Shown: positions 6,553 to 13,666 of the stretch, one piece after another | How the letters are laid out: each line of letters starts with the position of its first letter | Position numbering within the stretch: position 1 is the stretch's first letter | NCBI GenBank assembly: GCA_910587825.1 | Contig: CAJUNJ010000022.1 | Location: forward strand, 1-18,080 | DNA from: an uncultured Christensenellaceae bacterium | Lineage (GTDB): Bacteria; Bacillota; Clostridia; Christensenellales; Borkfalkiaceae | DNA: 18,080 bases | Direction: 5' to 3' | Notes under the pieces: generated by a model | The model's input: only the letters and a program-made list of their open reading frames with translations | Database searches by the model: none | Told to the model about the DNA's origin: nothing | Position numbers and translations under genes: made by a program

Positions 6553-7905
6553 ATGAAAGTTAAAAAAAAGCTTAAACTCTCTGTCTGGCAATTTCTTGCG
6601 CTGGCTTATCTTATAGTAACGCTTTTGGGAAGCGTGCTTCTGATACTGCCGTGCGCAACCAGAAGCGGGCAACAAACTTCATATTTGGGCGCACTGTTTA
6701 CGGCGGCGTCGGCTGTATGTATTACGGGGCTTTCCCCCTACGACATCGCCACCCACTGGACGCTGTTCGGACAGATTGTCATACTCGTACTCGTTCAGGC
6801 AAGCGGACTCGGATTTATGACGCTGGTATCGGCGGCTTTCCTAATCTTCAAACACGGAATGGGCATGGACAGCAGAAACGCTTTTATGCTTGACTCCCGC
6901 GGGAAGCCGAACGGCATTTTGACAATGTTAAAGAGAATAGTCATAGGAACGGCTATCTGCGAAACTATCGGCGCGCTTTTATTAATGATACGGTTCATAC
7001 CGCAGTTCGGCGCGGGTAAAGGAATTTATTTTTCGATATGGCATTCGGTGTCGGCGTTCTGCAATGCGGGGTTCGATTTGATGGGCACCGCCGCAAACGG
7101 CGGAAGCTTATCGCTGACGGGCTATGTAACCGACCCGCTGGTCACCCTTACCATTGCCGGGCTTATCATACTCGGCGGACTCGGCTTCGCGGTATGGGGC
7201 GATATGATAGACTGCAAGCTCAGGTACAAAAAATTCCAGCTTAACACCAAAGTCGTAATCGTGGTAAACGCCGCGCTGATAATCGTGGGGACTCTCCTTT
7301 TCCTGCTGTTCGAATGGAACAACCCTTCCTACGAAGGTTTTAACTTCGGCGAAAAGCTTTTGGCTTCGTTTTTTGCGGCGGTAACGCCACGCACGGCGGG
7401 CTTTGCCACCACCTACTGCACAACCCTTTCCGACAGCGGTTATCTTTTAACGATAATTTATATGTTTATAGGCGGCGGTTCGGGCTCGACGGCGGGCGGT
7501 CTGCGCGTAGGCACGTTTGCGGTAATTATAATGGGTATGCTCGCCGTTTTCCGCGGACACAGAGATATAAATATAGGCAAAAGACGGATAGAATATTCGC
7601 TTTTGTCACAGGCGTTAGCAATACTTGCCGCCTGCCTTATGGTCGTTCTGGTATCCACGCTTGCAATATGCGCCGTACAGCCCGACGCAGGATTCAAAGA
7701 AGTGCTTTTCGAATGTTTTTCGGCATTGAGCAACTCGGGGCTTACACTTGACTTTACTACCGAGCTTACCGTCGCTTCAAGCGTAATAATAATTATTTTA
7801 ATGTACGCGGGAAGGGTCGGAATACTGACGCTTGCGCTTGCGCTTGGAGAGAAAAAGACAGCCGCGGAAATACGCAGACCTATAGATTCGCTGCTGATCG
7901 GTTAA
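6553..7905 (+). CDS. ktrB: TrkH/KtrB family potassium channel subunit
   Basis: This is the integral membrane ion-conducting subunit of a Ktr/Trk potassium uptake system. The 450 residues fold as four M1-P-M2 repeats. The four selectivity-filter loops are visible as CITGL (56-60), CNAGF (170-174), RTAGF (280-284) and SNSGL (393-397), each with the conserved glycine. The glycine-rich intramembrane gating loop is GGGSGSTAGG at 307-316, and the conserved arginine of AGRVG (R421) sits in the last repeat. KtrB usually works as a dimer on a ring of KtrA. The ATG at 6553 is the only plausible start, since an in-frame stop lies 13 nt upstream. It has no good Shine-Dalgarno, only AAAG close by. ktrA follows after 17 nt. 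Confidence 0.95.
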   Translation: MKVKKKLKLSVWQFLALAYLIVTLLGSVLLILPCATRSGQQTSYLGALFTAASAVCITGLSPYDIATHWTLFGQIVILVLVQASGLGFMTLVSAAFLIFKHGMGMDSRNAFMLDSRGKPNGILTMLKRIVIGTAICETIGALLLMIRFIPQFGAGKGIYFSIWHSVSAFCNAGFDLMGTAANGGSLSLTGYVTDPLVTLTIAGLIILGGLGFAVWGDMIDCKLRYKKFQLNTKVVIVVNAALIIVGTLLFLLFEWNNPSYEGFNFGEKLLASFFAAVTPRTAGFATTYCTTLSDSGYLLTIIYMFIGGGSGSTAGGLRVGTFAVIIMGMLAVFRGHRDINIGKRRIEYSLLSQALAILAACLMVVLVSTLAICAVQPDAGFKEVLFECFSALSNSGLTLDFTTELTVASSVIIIILMYAGRVGILTLALALGEKKTAAEIRRPIDSLLIG

Positions 7906-7922
7906 TTTAAACGGAGAATATA

Positions 7923-8615
7923 ATGAAGACTGTTTTACTTATAGGAATGGGAAAATTCGGGCAGACGCTCGGACAGACGCTCATCAATATGGGCGACGAC
8001 GTAATGATTGTCGACAAGGACGAAGACGTTATAAATTCGCTTGCGCCCAAATATGCTAACGCACTTATAGCCAACTGTATGAACGCCGATAATTTGAAGG
8101 CAATGGACATACCCTCTTTCGACGTGTGCATAGTTGCTATAAGCGACGATTTCCAGTCGTCGCTGGAAATAACTTCGATACTCAAAGATTTAGGGGCGAA
8201 ATGGGTTGTATCCCGTGCAGATACCGAAATACAGCGCAAATTCTTATTCCGCGTGGGCGCGGACGAAGTAGTTTACCCCAACCACGACATAGCCGAAAAA
8301 CTTGCGGTAAAACTCAATTCCGAAAACGTTTACGACTATATAGAAATAGACAACGAATATTCTATTTTCGAAATAGCCGTACCCGAACGCTGGAACGGCA
8401 AAACACTTGTGGATGAAAATCCCCGCGGCAAATACGGGCTTAACATTCTGCTTATAAAAAAGGGCAAAAACATAGTGCCTTCACCGGGCGCCAATTACGT
8501 ATTCGAAGACGGCGACCATATCCTCGTATTCGGCTCAACCGAAAAAATACTTGCGTTTACAAACAAGAACAGCCAAAGCGGCAAACTTAAAGCAAAAAAG
8601 AGAAAGAAAGACTGA
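7923..8615 (+). CDS. ktrA: Potassium uptake regulatory subunit KtrA (RCK domain)
   Basis: This cytosolic gating subunit is paired with the preceding channel gene. An N-terminal RCK/TrkA-N Rossmann domain (about 1-125) has the dinucleotide motif GMGKFG at 8-13, and Asp31 at the end of the second strand, as in NAD(H)/ATP-binding RCK proteins. A TrkA-C domain follows (about 135-215); in characterised homologues it binds c-di-AMP. The 230-residue length is close to the single-RCK KtrA class (about 220) and half that of duplicated TrkA. A lysine-rich tail (KLKAKKRKKD) extends the C-terminus. The ATG has a good GGAG site 7 nt upstream. The gene ends before a bidirectional terminator. Confidence 0.95.
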   Translation: MKTVLLIGMGKFGQTLGQTLINMGDDVMIVDKDEDVINSLAPKYANALIANCMNADNLKAMDIPSFDVCIVAISDDFQSSLEITSILKDLGAKWVVSRADTEIQRKFLFRVGADEVVYPNHDIAEKLAVKLNSENVYDYIEIDNEYSIFEIAVPERWNGKTLVDENPRGKYGLNILLIKKGKNIVPSPGANYVFEDGDHILVFGSTEKILAFTNKNSQSGKLKAKKRKKD

Positions 8616-8630
8616 TTTTCAGGCACAGAA

Positions 8631-8665
8631 AAACGCCTTGCGCTTTAATTAAGCGCAAGGCGTTT
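8631..8665. terminator. Bidirectional intrinsic terminator between ktrA and glf
   Basis: A perfect 15-bp inverted repeat (8631-8645 with 8651-8665) has a 5-nt loop, TAATT. On the plus strand it ends in TTTAAATTTC; on the minus strand it runs into TTTTTCTG. It sits between convergent genes ending at 8615 (+) and 8678 (-) and should stop both transcripts. Confidence 0.9.
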
Positions 8666-8677
8666 AAATTTCATATT

Positions 8678-9772
8678 TTACAATATTTCTTCCGCTGTTT
8701 TAAGGGCATTTTCTATAACCTTATCCATATTGTAATAGCGGTAATCGGCAAGACGTCCGCCGAGAATATACCCTTTCTCTTTTGCCATAGCGATATACTT
8801 CTCCGCCAAAGCGTCGTTCTCACTGTTGTTTACGGCGTAATAAGGTTCGTCCCCTGCTTCCCACGTCTTGGGATATTCGCGCGTTATAACAGTCTTGGGC
8901 TGTTTGCCGAACTCGAAATGCTTATGCTCGATTATGCGCGTATAAGGCACTTCGTGCGAAGTATAGTTGACGACGGCGTTGCCCTGAAAATTGCTTTCGT
9001 CCAGAATCTGAGTTCTGAATTCGAGAGTGCGGTATTCGAGATTGCCCAGACAGCTGTCGGATAACGCGTCCACCGCGCCCGTGTACACAACTTTATCTGC
9101 AAGCTTGTCCAGCTCTTCCCTGTTTTTGAGATAATCGCAGTTAAGCCTTACGTCGCTGCCTTCAAGCAACTTTTCTACGATGGGCGTATACCCACCTACG
9201 GGTATGCCCTGATAGGGGTCGTCGAAATAATTATTGTCGTAAATGAAGCGGACGGGCAGTCTTTTTATTATGAACGCGGGCAATTCCCTGCAAGGCCTGC
9301 CCCACTGCTTTTCGGTATAGTCCTTGACGAGTTTTAAATAAATATCTTCGCCGACCATACTTACAGCCTGCTCTTCCAGGTTTTTGGGCTGTGTGATGCC
9401 GGCTTTTTTAACCTGTTCCGCAATCTTTTCCTGCGCTTCCTGCGGGGTCTTTACTCCCCACATACGCGAAAACGTATTCATATTGAAGGGCAGATTGTAC
9501 ACTTCCCCGTGATAAAACGCAACGGGAGAGTTGATATAGTTGTTGAACTCCGCAAAGCCGTTTACAAACTCCCACACCTTTTTGTTTTTAGTATGGAAGA
9601 TGTGCGCACCGTACTTATGCACGGTTATACCCTCGCACTTTTCGGTATAAACGTTACCGCCAATATGCGCCCGTTTTTCTACGACAAGGCACTTCTTCCC
9701 TTTCTTAACGGCTTCGTGCGCGAAAGTCGCGCCGAACAGACCCGCGCCTACTATAAGATAATCGTATTTCAT
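8678..9772 (-). CDS. glf: UDP-galactopyranose mutase
   Basis: Glf is an FAD enzyme that converts UDP-galactopyranose to UDP-galactofuranose, the donor for galactofuranose-containing surface glycans. The start chosen is the ATG at 9772 (MKYDYLIVGAG), with GGAG about 6 nt upstream. A start 15 nt further up would overlap the previous gene. Motifs are GAGLFG at 9-14 (FAD dinucleotide fold), IGGN at 37-40, YGAHIFHT at 54-61, EKQWG at 154-158, RLPVRF at 171-176 and FDDPYQGIPVGGYT at 183-196, all typical of bacterial Glf. Its 364 residues match the usual 365-390. It is the last gene of a six-gene operon, beginning 2 nt after the ROK kinase stop. Its presence implies that galactofuranose is made and used by this organism. 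Confidence 0.95.
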   Translation of the reverse strand: MKYDYLIVGAGLFGATFAHEAVKKGKKCLVVEKRAHIGGNVYTEKCEGITVHKYGAHIFHTKNKKVWEFVNGFAEFNNYINSPVAFYHGEVYNLPFNMNTFSRMWGVKTPQEAQEKIAEQVKKAGITQPKNLEEQAVSMVGEDIYLKLVKDYTEKQWGRPCRELPAFIIKRLPVRFIYDNNYFDDPYQGIPVGGYTPIVEKLLEGSDVRLNCDYLKNREELDKLADKVVYTGAVDALSDSCLGNLEYRTLEFRTQILDESNFQGNAVVNYTSHEVPYTRIIEHKHFEFGKQPKTVITREYPKTWEAGDEPYYAVNNSENDALAEKYIAMAKEKGYILGGRLADYRYYNMDKVIENALKTAEEIL

Positions 9773-9774
9773 AA

Positions 9775-10734
9775 TCACTCCATCCAAAGCGCGGCTGCGC
9801 CGTATGCACCCGCCCTGCTCCCGAGCGAAGCCTTTACAACTTTAACGGGCGCAAAATCCGTCCCGGCAAAAAGTTCTTTGTCAACAAGACGCTGTACGGG
9901 TACGGTAAGCCGTTCGCCCTGCTCGCTTACGCCCCCGCCGAGCATTACAACCTGCGGTCTGAAAACGTTGGCAAGATTGGTAATTCCGCACGCAAGGTGC
10001 TTTACGTACCAGTCCACAACCTGCTTTGCGGCTATGTCCGTTTCGGCATACTCGAAAGGGGTTTTACCCGACACCGTCTGCGGAGTGTAGGTCTTCCACA
10101 TTTCCGAACCCGTGTCCTCTTCCATTGCGTCCTTTGTCTTACGCATAAGCGCCGTTGCCGAAGCGTAACACTCGAAGCAACCCCACCTGCCGCACGTGCA
10201 GGGATAACCGTTTGTTTCTATAACGGTGTGCCCTATTTCGGTACCCGCGGACTTACCGCCTTCAAAAAGTTTTCCGTCTATTATAATTCCGCCGCCGACG
10301 CCCGTGCCGAGCGTGACGAGTATACTGTCCGAATATTCCTTGCCAGCGCCGAACTTTGCTTCGCCGAGAGCCGCCGCATTGGCGTCGTTTGTCACCTTTA
10401 CGGGCAGACCGACTTTGTTGGATATCGCCTTTCCGAGAGGGAAGTTTTCAAGCCCAAGATTGCCCGCAAAAACTATTGTTCCGTTTTTGCTGTCTATAAG
10501 CCCCGGACAGCCAACGCCGACCCCCACCGCTTCCGAAAGGTTAATTTTGCTTTCGTCCGCCATTTTGGATATAAGCGCCGCAATGTTTATACACATAGCG
10601 TTGCCGCCGTCCTTGCTGCCCGTTGCAATACTGCCCTGCGCAAGCGGACTTCCGTCGCGTTCCATAATAATGCCCTTGACGGTCATTCCGCCGATATCGA
10701 TACCTATATAATATTTCTTTGCCGCTTCTTTCAT
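9775..10734 (-). CDS. ROK family sugar kinase, probable glucokinase
   Basis: This is a cytosolic ATP-dependent hexose kinase of the ROK (repressor, ORF, kinase) family. It has no N-terminal helix-turn-helix, so it is a kinase and not a repressor. Visible elements are the phosphate-binding DIGGMTVKG at 13-21, GVGCPGLID around 73-81, TNDANAAALGEA from 115 with the catalytic Asp117, the ATP-binding GTGVGGGI at 143-150, EIGH at 166-169, and the zinc site with Cys179, Cys181 and Cys186 plus His169. EIGH with the CxCGxxGC zinc motif fits glucokinase, but N-acetylglucosamine or other hexose specificity cannot be excluded. The start at 10734 lies 4 nt after the glycosyltransferase stop, with a weak GGGA site upstream. 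In this operon it could trap glucose released by the GH3 enzyme. Confidence 0.9.
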   Translation of the reverse strand: MKEAAKKYYIGIDIGGMTVKGIIMERDGSPLAQGSIATGSKDGGNAMCINIAALISKMADESKINLSEAVGVGVGCPGLIDSKNGTIVFAGNLGLENFPLGKAISNKVGLPVKVTNDANAAALGEAKFGAGKEYSDSILVTLGTGVGGGIIIDGKLFEGGKSAGTEIGHTVIETNGYPCTCGRWGCFECYASATALMRKTKDAMEEDTGSEMWKTYTPQTVSGKTPFEYAETDIAAKQVVDWYVKHLACGITNLANVFRPQVVMLGGGVSEQGERLTVPVQRLVDKELFAGTDFAPVKVVKASLGSRAGAYGAAALWME

Positions 10735-10738
10735 TGTA

Positions 10739-11764
10739 TTATCCCAGTTTTATTTTTTTACAGAGAAAGTTATAGCCCTTTGTCATAACCCAACCGCGGA
10801 ACTTCCAGCTAAGGTAGTTTACCGCCGTCGCGTAAGAGTTGCTTCTTAACTTTCTGTAAAGCTTTTTATCCTTTGATTTTATATGTTGCCACATCTCCTT
10901 CAACGCCTTTCTCCGCTCGGGCGAATCTTCTGCGCAGGTGAAAAAGATAGTATTCATCATAATCACTTCAAGACTGTGCCACATATATCTTTTAAGACCT
11001 TTGGGCATCTTCTTAATTTCGTCAAGCGTATACGCGTCTGTCATACACTTCATCACGCGTATCTGCTGTTCGTACCGTTTTACGAAATTTTTACGGTTGA
11101 CCGACTGATCTTCACGCCCTATAAAATAATGGTACAAATCGAGATTAAGATAACAGACCGTCTGCATAAACGGAAGGGGTTTATATGCAAAGAGATTGTC
11201 GACGTAAAAGGTGTGTTCGGGCAGAACCGTACCGCTTTGCAACAGTTTTTCGCGCTTGTACAGAAGGGCGTGCATCAGCATCATATGCGACAGATTGAAT
11301 TTTTTAACTTTGTCCCAGCCGATAATTTGCCCTTCTGGCATTTTGTCCCCGTACGCGCTGACGTACTGCGTACCTTCGCTTACTTTGTCGTAAATAAAAT
11401 TTGTGACGTACAGGTCGGGAAGGGTTCCCTTTTCCTTATGTTCCCTTATCTTTGAAAGCAACGACGCAAGAGCATTATCGTCCAGCCAGTCGTCGGAGTC
11501 CACTACTTTGTAGTAAAGCCCCGTTGAATTAGCCATACCGGCGTTTACCCCCGATCCGTGTCCGCCGTTTTCCTTGTCAATGACCTTGACAATGTCGGGA
11601 TATTTTTCGGCATACACGTTTGCAATGTTTATCGTATCGTCGCGGGAACCGTCGTTTACGATAATAATTTCAACTTCGTCCCCGCCCGTAAGCAGACTGT
11701 CTACGCATTTGCGCATATAGTCCTGCGAATTATAGCAGGGAACTGCAAAACTTATTAATTTCAT
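10739..11764 (-). CDS. Family 2 glycosyltransferase
   Basis: The first 110 or so residues are a classic GT-A nucleotide-diphospho-sugar transferase domain: strand LISFAVPCYN at 3-12, VNDGSRDDT at 36-44, the ENGGHGSGVNAGM loop at 65-77, and the metal-binding DSDDW at 89-93. The remaining 230 residues are basic and helical and contain no clear membrane-spanning segment, so the protein is probably cytosolic or peripheral to the membrane. The donor and acceptor cannot be read from sequence. The downstream glf makes UDP-galactofuranose one candidate donor, and the GtrA-like protein suggests a lipid-linked acceptor. Total length is 341 residues. It starts 5 nt after the phosphatase-like gene stop, with only a weak ribosome binding site, so it probably relies on coupled translation. 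Confidence 0.88.
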   Translation of the reverse strand: MKLISFAVPCYNSQDYMRKCVDSLLTGGDEVEIIIVNDGSRDDTINIANVYAEKYPDIVKVIDKENGGHGSGVNAGMANSTGLYYKVVDSDDWLDDNALASLLSKIREHKEKGTLPDLYVTNFIYDKVSEGTQYVSAYGDKMPEGQIIGWDKVKKFNLSHMMLMHALLYKREKLLQSGTVLPEHTFYVDNLFAYKPLPFMQTVCYLNLDLYHYFIGREDQSVNRKNFVKRYEQQIRVMKCMTDAYTLDEIKKMPKGLKRYMWHSLEVIMMNTIFFTCAEDSPERRKALKEMWQHIKSKDKKLYRKLRSNSYATAVNYLSWKFRGWVMTKGYNFLCKKIKLG

Positions 11765-11769
11765 ACTAA

Positions 11770-12567
11770 TTATTCTGTGTATTTGGCTTTCAAAATTTCA
11801 ATATCTTCGTCGGTAATTTCAAGCACGGTTTTACAGTAGCCCGCAACGCTGCCGTAACGCTTTTTCATTTCTTCGATTATGCTTTTCAGATATATCCGTT
11901 TGGTGCGCATAAATCCGAAAAGTATGTGCTTGAACCTGAATGATACGGGAAGAATTACCAACCCGAGTCTGTTGGCTATATATTTCTTCTTTAAAAAACG
12001 GCGGGAAGCCAAATAATCTTCGTAAATAATATGCTCGTCAACGCCCAGAAGACTTTCAACAAGCATAGCGCATATTCCCGCCCTGTCCTTTCCGCTGGTA
12101 CAGTGCCACAAAACACATCCGTCGTTTTCTATTATCAGGCGCAGAAATTTTTTAAGTTCTTTCTGCGGCTGCTCGTTGAAAACTATACTTCTGTACGTCT
12201 CTGTCATATACGCGTCCGCGCTTCCGAACTCCTGCTTTATCCTGTAACTTTCCAGCTTCATTGTACGGCGCATAGACTTTTCTTCCGTAACCCCGACGGT
12301 AGGCGTACAGAGTACTGGAAGCCAATGATATTCAACGCCGTCGATAACCGTATCGGGATTTTCCGCACGTTCTGTTTCGATTCTTAAATCTATTACCGTC
12401 GTAAGTCCCGTTTGCTTTAATTTATCAACTGTGCTTTCAGGCAAATCGGTAAGCTTACCGCTACGGATAAGCTTACCTGATTTTACCTTTCTCCCGTCCG
12501 ACGTTTTAATTCCGCCGAGATCACGGGTGTTATTCAATTTTTTAAGCTTTAAACGCTTAACAAACAT
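11770..12567 (-). CDS. Tyrosine-phosphatase superfamily protein (Y_phosphatase3/LipA-like)
   Basis: This 265-residue protein has the hallmarks of the bacterial protein tyrosine/lipid phosphatase family: NTRDLGG at 13-19 near the N-terminus, IDLRIETER at about 59-67, and the catalytic P-loop HCTSGKDRAG at 155-164, in which Cys156 is the nucleophile, Asp161 the likely general acid and Arg162 the phosphate ligand. The CxxGKDR form is characteristic of members that act on phosphotyrosine, phosphoserine or phosphoinositides, such as Listeria LipA and mycobacterial PtpB. There is no signal peptide, so it should act in the cytosol. The ATG at 12567 has AAAAGG 7 nt upstream, and the gene lies 17 nt after the GtrA-like gene. 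Its partner is unknown; it could dephosphorylate a glycan-assembly protein or a phosphorylated sugar or lipid. Confidence 0.85.
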   Translation of the reverse strand: MFVKRLKLKKLNNTRDLGGIKTSDGRKVKSGKLIRSGKLTDLPESTVDKLKQTGLTTVIDLRIETERAENPDTVIDGVEYHWLPVLCTPTVGVTEEKSMRRTMKLESYRIKQEFGSADAYMTETYRSIVFNEQPQKELKKFLRLIIENDGCVLWHCTSGKDRAGICAMLVESLLGVDEHIIYEDYLASRRFLKKKYIANRLGLVILPVSFRFKHILFGFMRTKRIYLKSIIEEMKKRYGSVAGYCKTVLEITDEDIEILKAKYTE

Positions 12568-12584
12568 CCTTTAACCTTTTAAGA

Positions 12585-13664
12585 TTAAGCCGCCGACACC
12601 GCATTGAAAGCGGCTTCTTTTTCATACTTTGCATTGATTGCGTTTACAGCAGTTTCGAAAGCCGCGTCAATCTTTGCGGGATATTCGGCTTTCTGTTCTG
12701 CGGTAAGCTTTTCGTTGTTCGAAGCTTTAACAAGCGCGTTATACTTCATAACCGCCGCATTGACCTGCGATTTAGCCTTGAAGTATTCGGATTCCGCATT
12801 GGATTTAGCCGCCTTGTCTTCCCAAAGCTTCATTTTGTTTTCGGCTTTGACCAACTTATCGGTAGGAGCGTTATTAGCAACCAACTTGTCGTAAGCGGCT
12901 TTGGAACTCTTTGCCATTTTGTTGTTGTCGGGGAATATTACAAGGAAGATGAAGAAGAAAATAACTATCGATACGCCGCCCGTAAGCACGGTTTTGATAA
13001 GTCCCGCAATCGTTGCAAGCCCTTCCGCGCCTTTGAGGTACCAACCCCAGTGGGTGAAGAATACGTTGCATACGCCCCATACGGCGTTTGTGAATACCGA
13101 TACAAGCACCCATCCGATAAAATACCACATAGCCTGCATATAGGGGTTGCCGTGCGAACGGTAAGTGATATTTCTTTGGAGAGGGAAGTTTATGCACTGC
13201 GCCGTGAATACGGCTATTTCAAACGCAAGGAAGTAACCCCAGCCGTTAGCGTCGCCGAAAATTACGTACGTCGCGCCGTTATTGGTAAAACTGCCCATAG
13301 GCACGTTCGGCCACCCGACCGACACTTGCGGGAACGCGCCCGTAAACGCGTAGGGCAGGAATGTCATAACGATAAACTGCCAGATTGTAACGCCTTCGGA
13401 GAAGACTACAAGGAAGAAAATTTTGTAGATAAGGCTTGAACCCTTGGGATGCTTATCCGCAAATCCGTACCACACGCCCAGCCACCAGCGCCATATTTTC
13501 TGCCAGAAGCGCACAAACGCATTGCCCGACAAAGGCTTTATTTCTTTCTGAATATCCTCTACGGTATATTCTTTTGCCGTTGCCTCTCCCGCCCCGACGG
13601 GTTCGGCTTTGACTGCCTCCGCCGCTTCCGCGGCTTCGGCGGTGTTTTTTACTTCTTCACTCAT
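12585..13664 (-). CDS. GtrA-like membrane protein with helical C-terminal extension
   Basis: A GtrA-like four-helix membrane domain occupies about residues 78-245 of 359. Helices lie near 79-105, 142-162, 178-200 and 218-244, and the family-like segment NFPLQRNITY at 159-168 lies after the second. GtrA proteins are thought to help move or present lipid-linked sugars such as undecaprenyl-phosphate-glucose. Unlike the usual 120-150-residue GtrA, this one has an Ala/Glu-rich N-terminus (about 1-30), an extended loop between helices 1 and 2 (about 106-140), and a 110-residue Lys/Ala/Glu-rich C-terminus with strong helical and coiled-coil character. The start has a full AAGGAGG site 7 nt upstream, inside the last codons of the GH3 gene, whose stop lies 2 nt before this ATG. 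The family call is good, the precise role inferred. Confidence 0.75.
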   Translation of the reverse strand: MSEEVKNTAEAAEAAEAVKAEPVGAGEATAKEYTVEDIQKEIKPLSGNAFVRFWQKIWRWWLGVWYGFADKHPKGSSLIYKIFFLVVFSEGVTIWQFIVMTFLPYAFTGAFPQVSVGWPNVPMGSFTNNGATYVIFGDANGWGYFLAFEIAVFTAQCINFPLQRNITYRSHGNPYMQAMWYFIGWVLVSVFTNAVWGVCNVFFTHWGWYLKGAEGLATIAGLIKTVLTGGVSIVIFFFIFLVIFPDNNKMAKSSKAAYDKLVANNAPTDKLVKAENKMKLWEDKAAKSNAESEYFKAKSQVNAAVMKYNALVKASNNEKLTAEQKAEYPAKIDAAFETAVNAINAKYEKEAAFNAVSAA

Positions 13665-13666
13665 TT

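Noticed and set aside
9997..10788. A 263-codon plus-strand ORF
   Set aside because: Antisense to the ROK kinase gene, whose motifs are complete; the plus-strand product has no family features.
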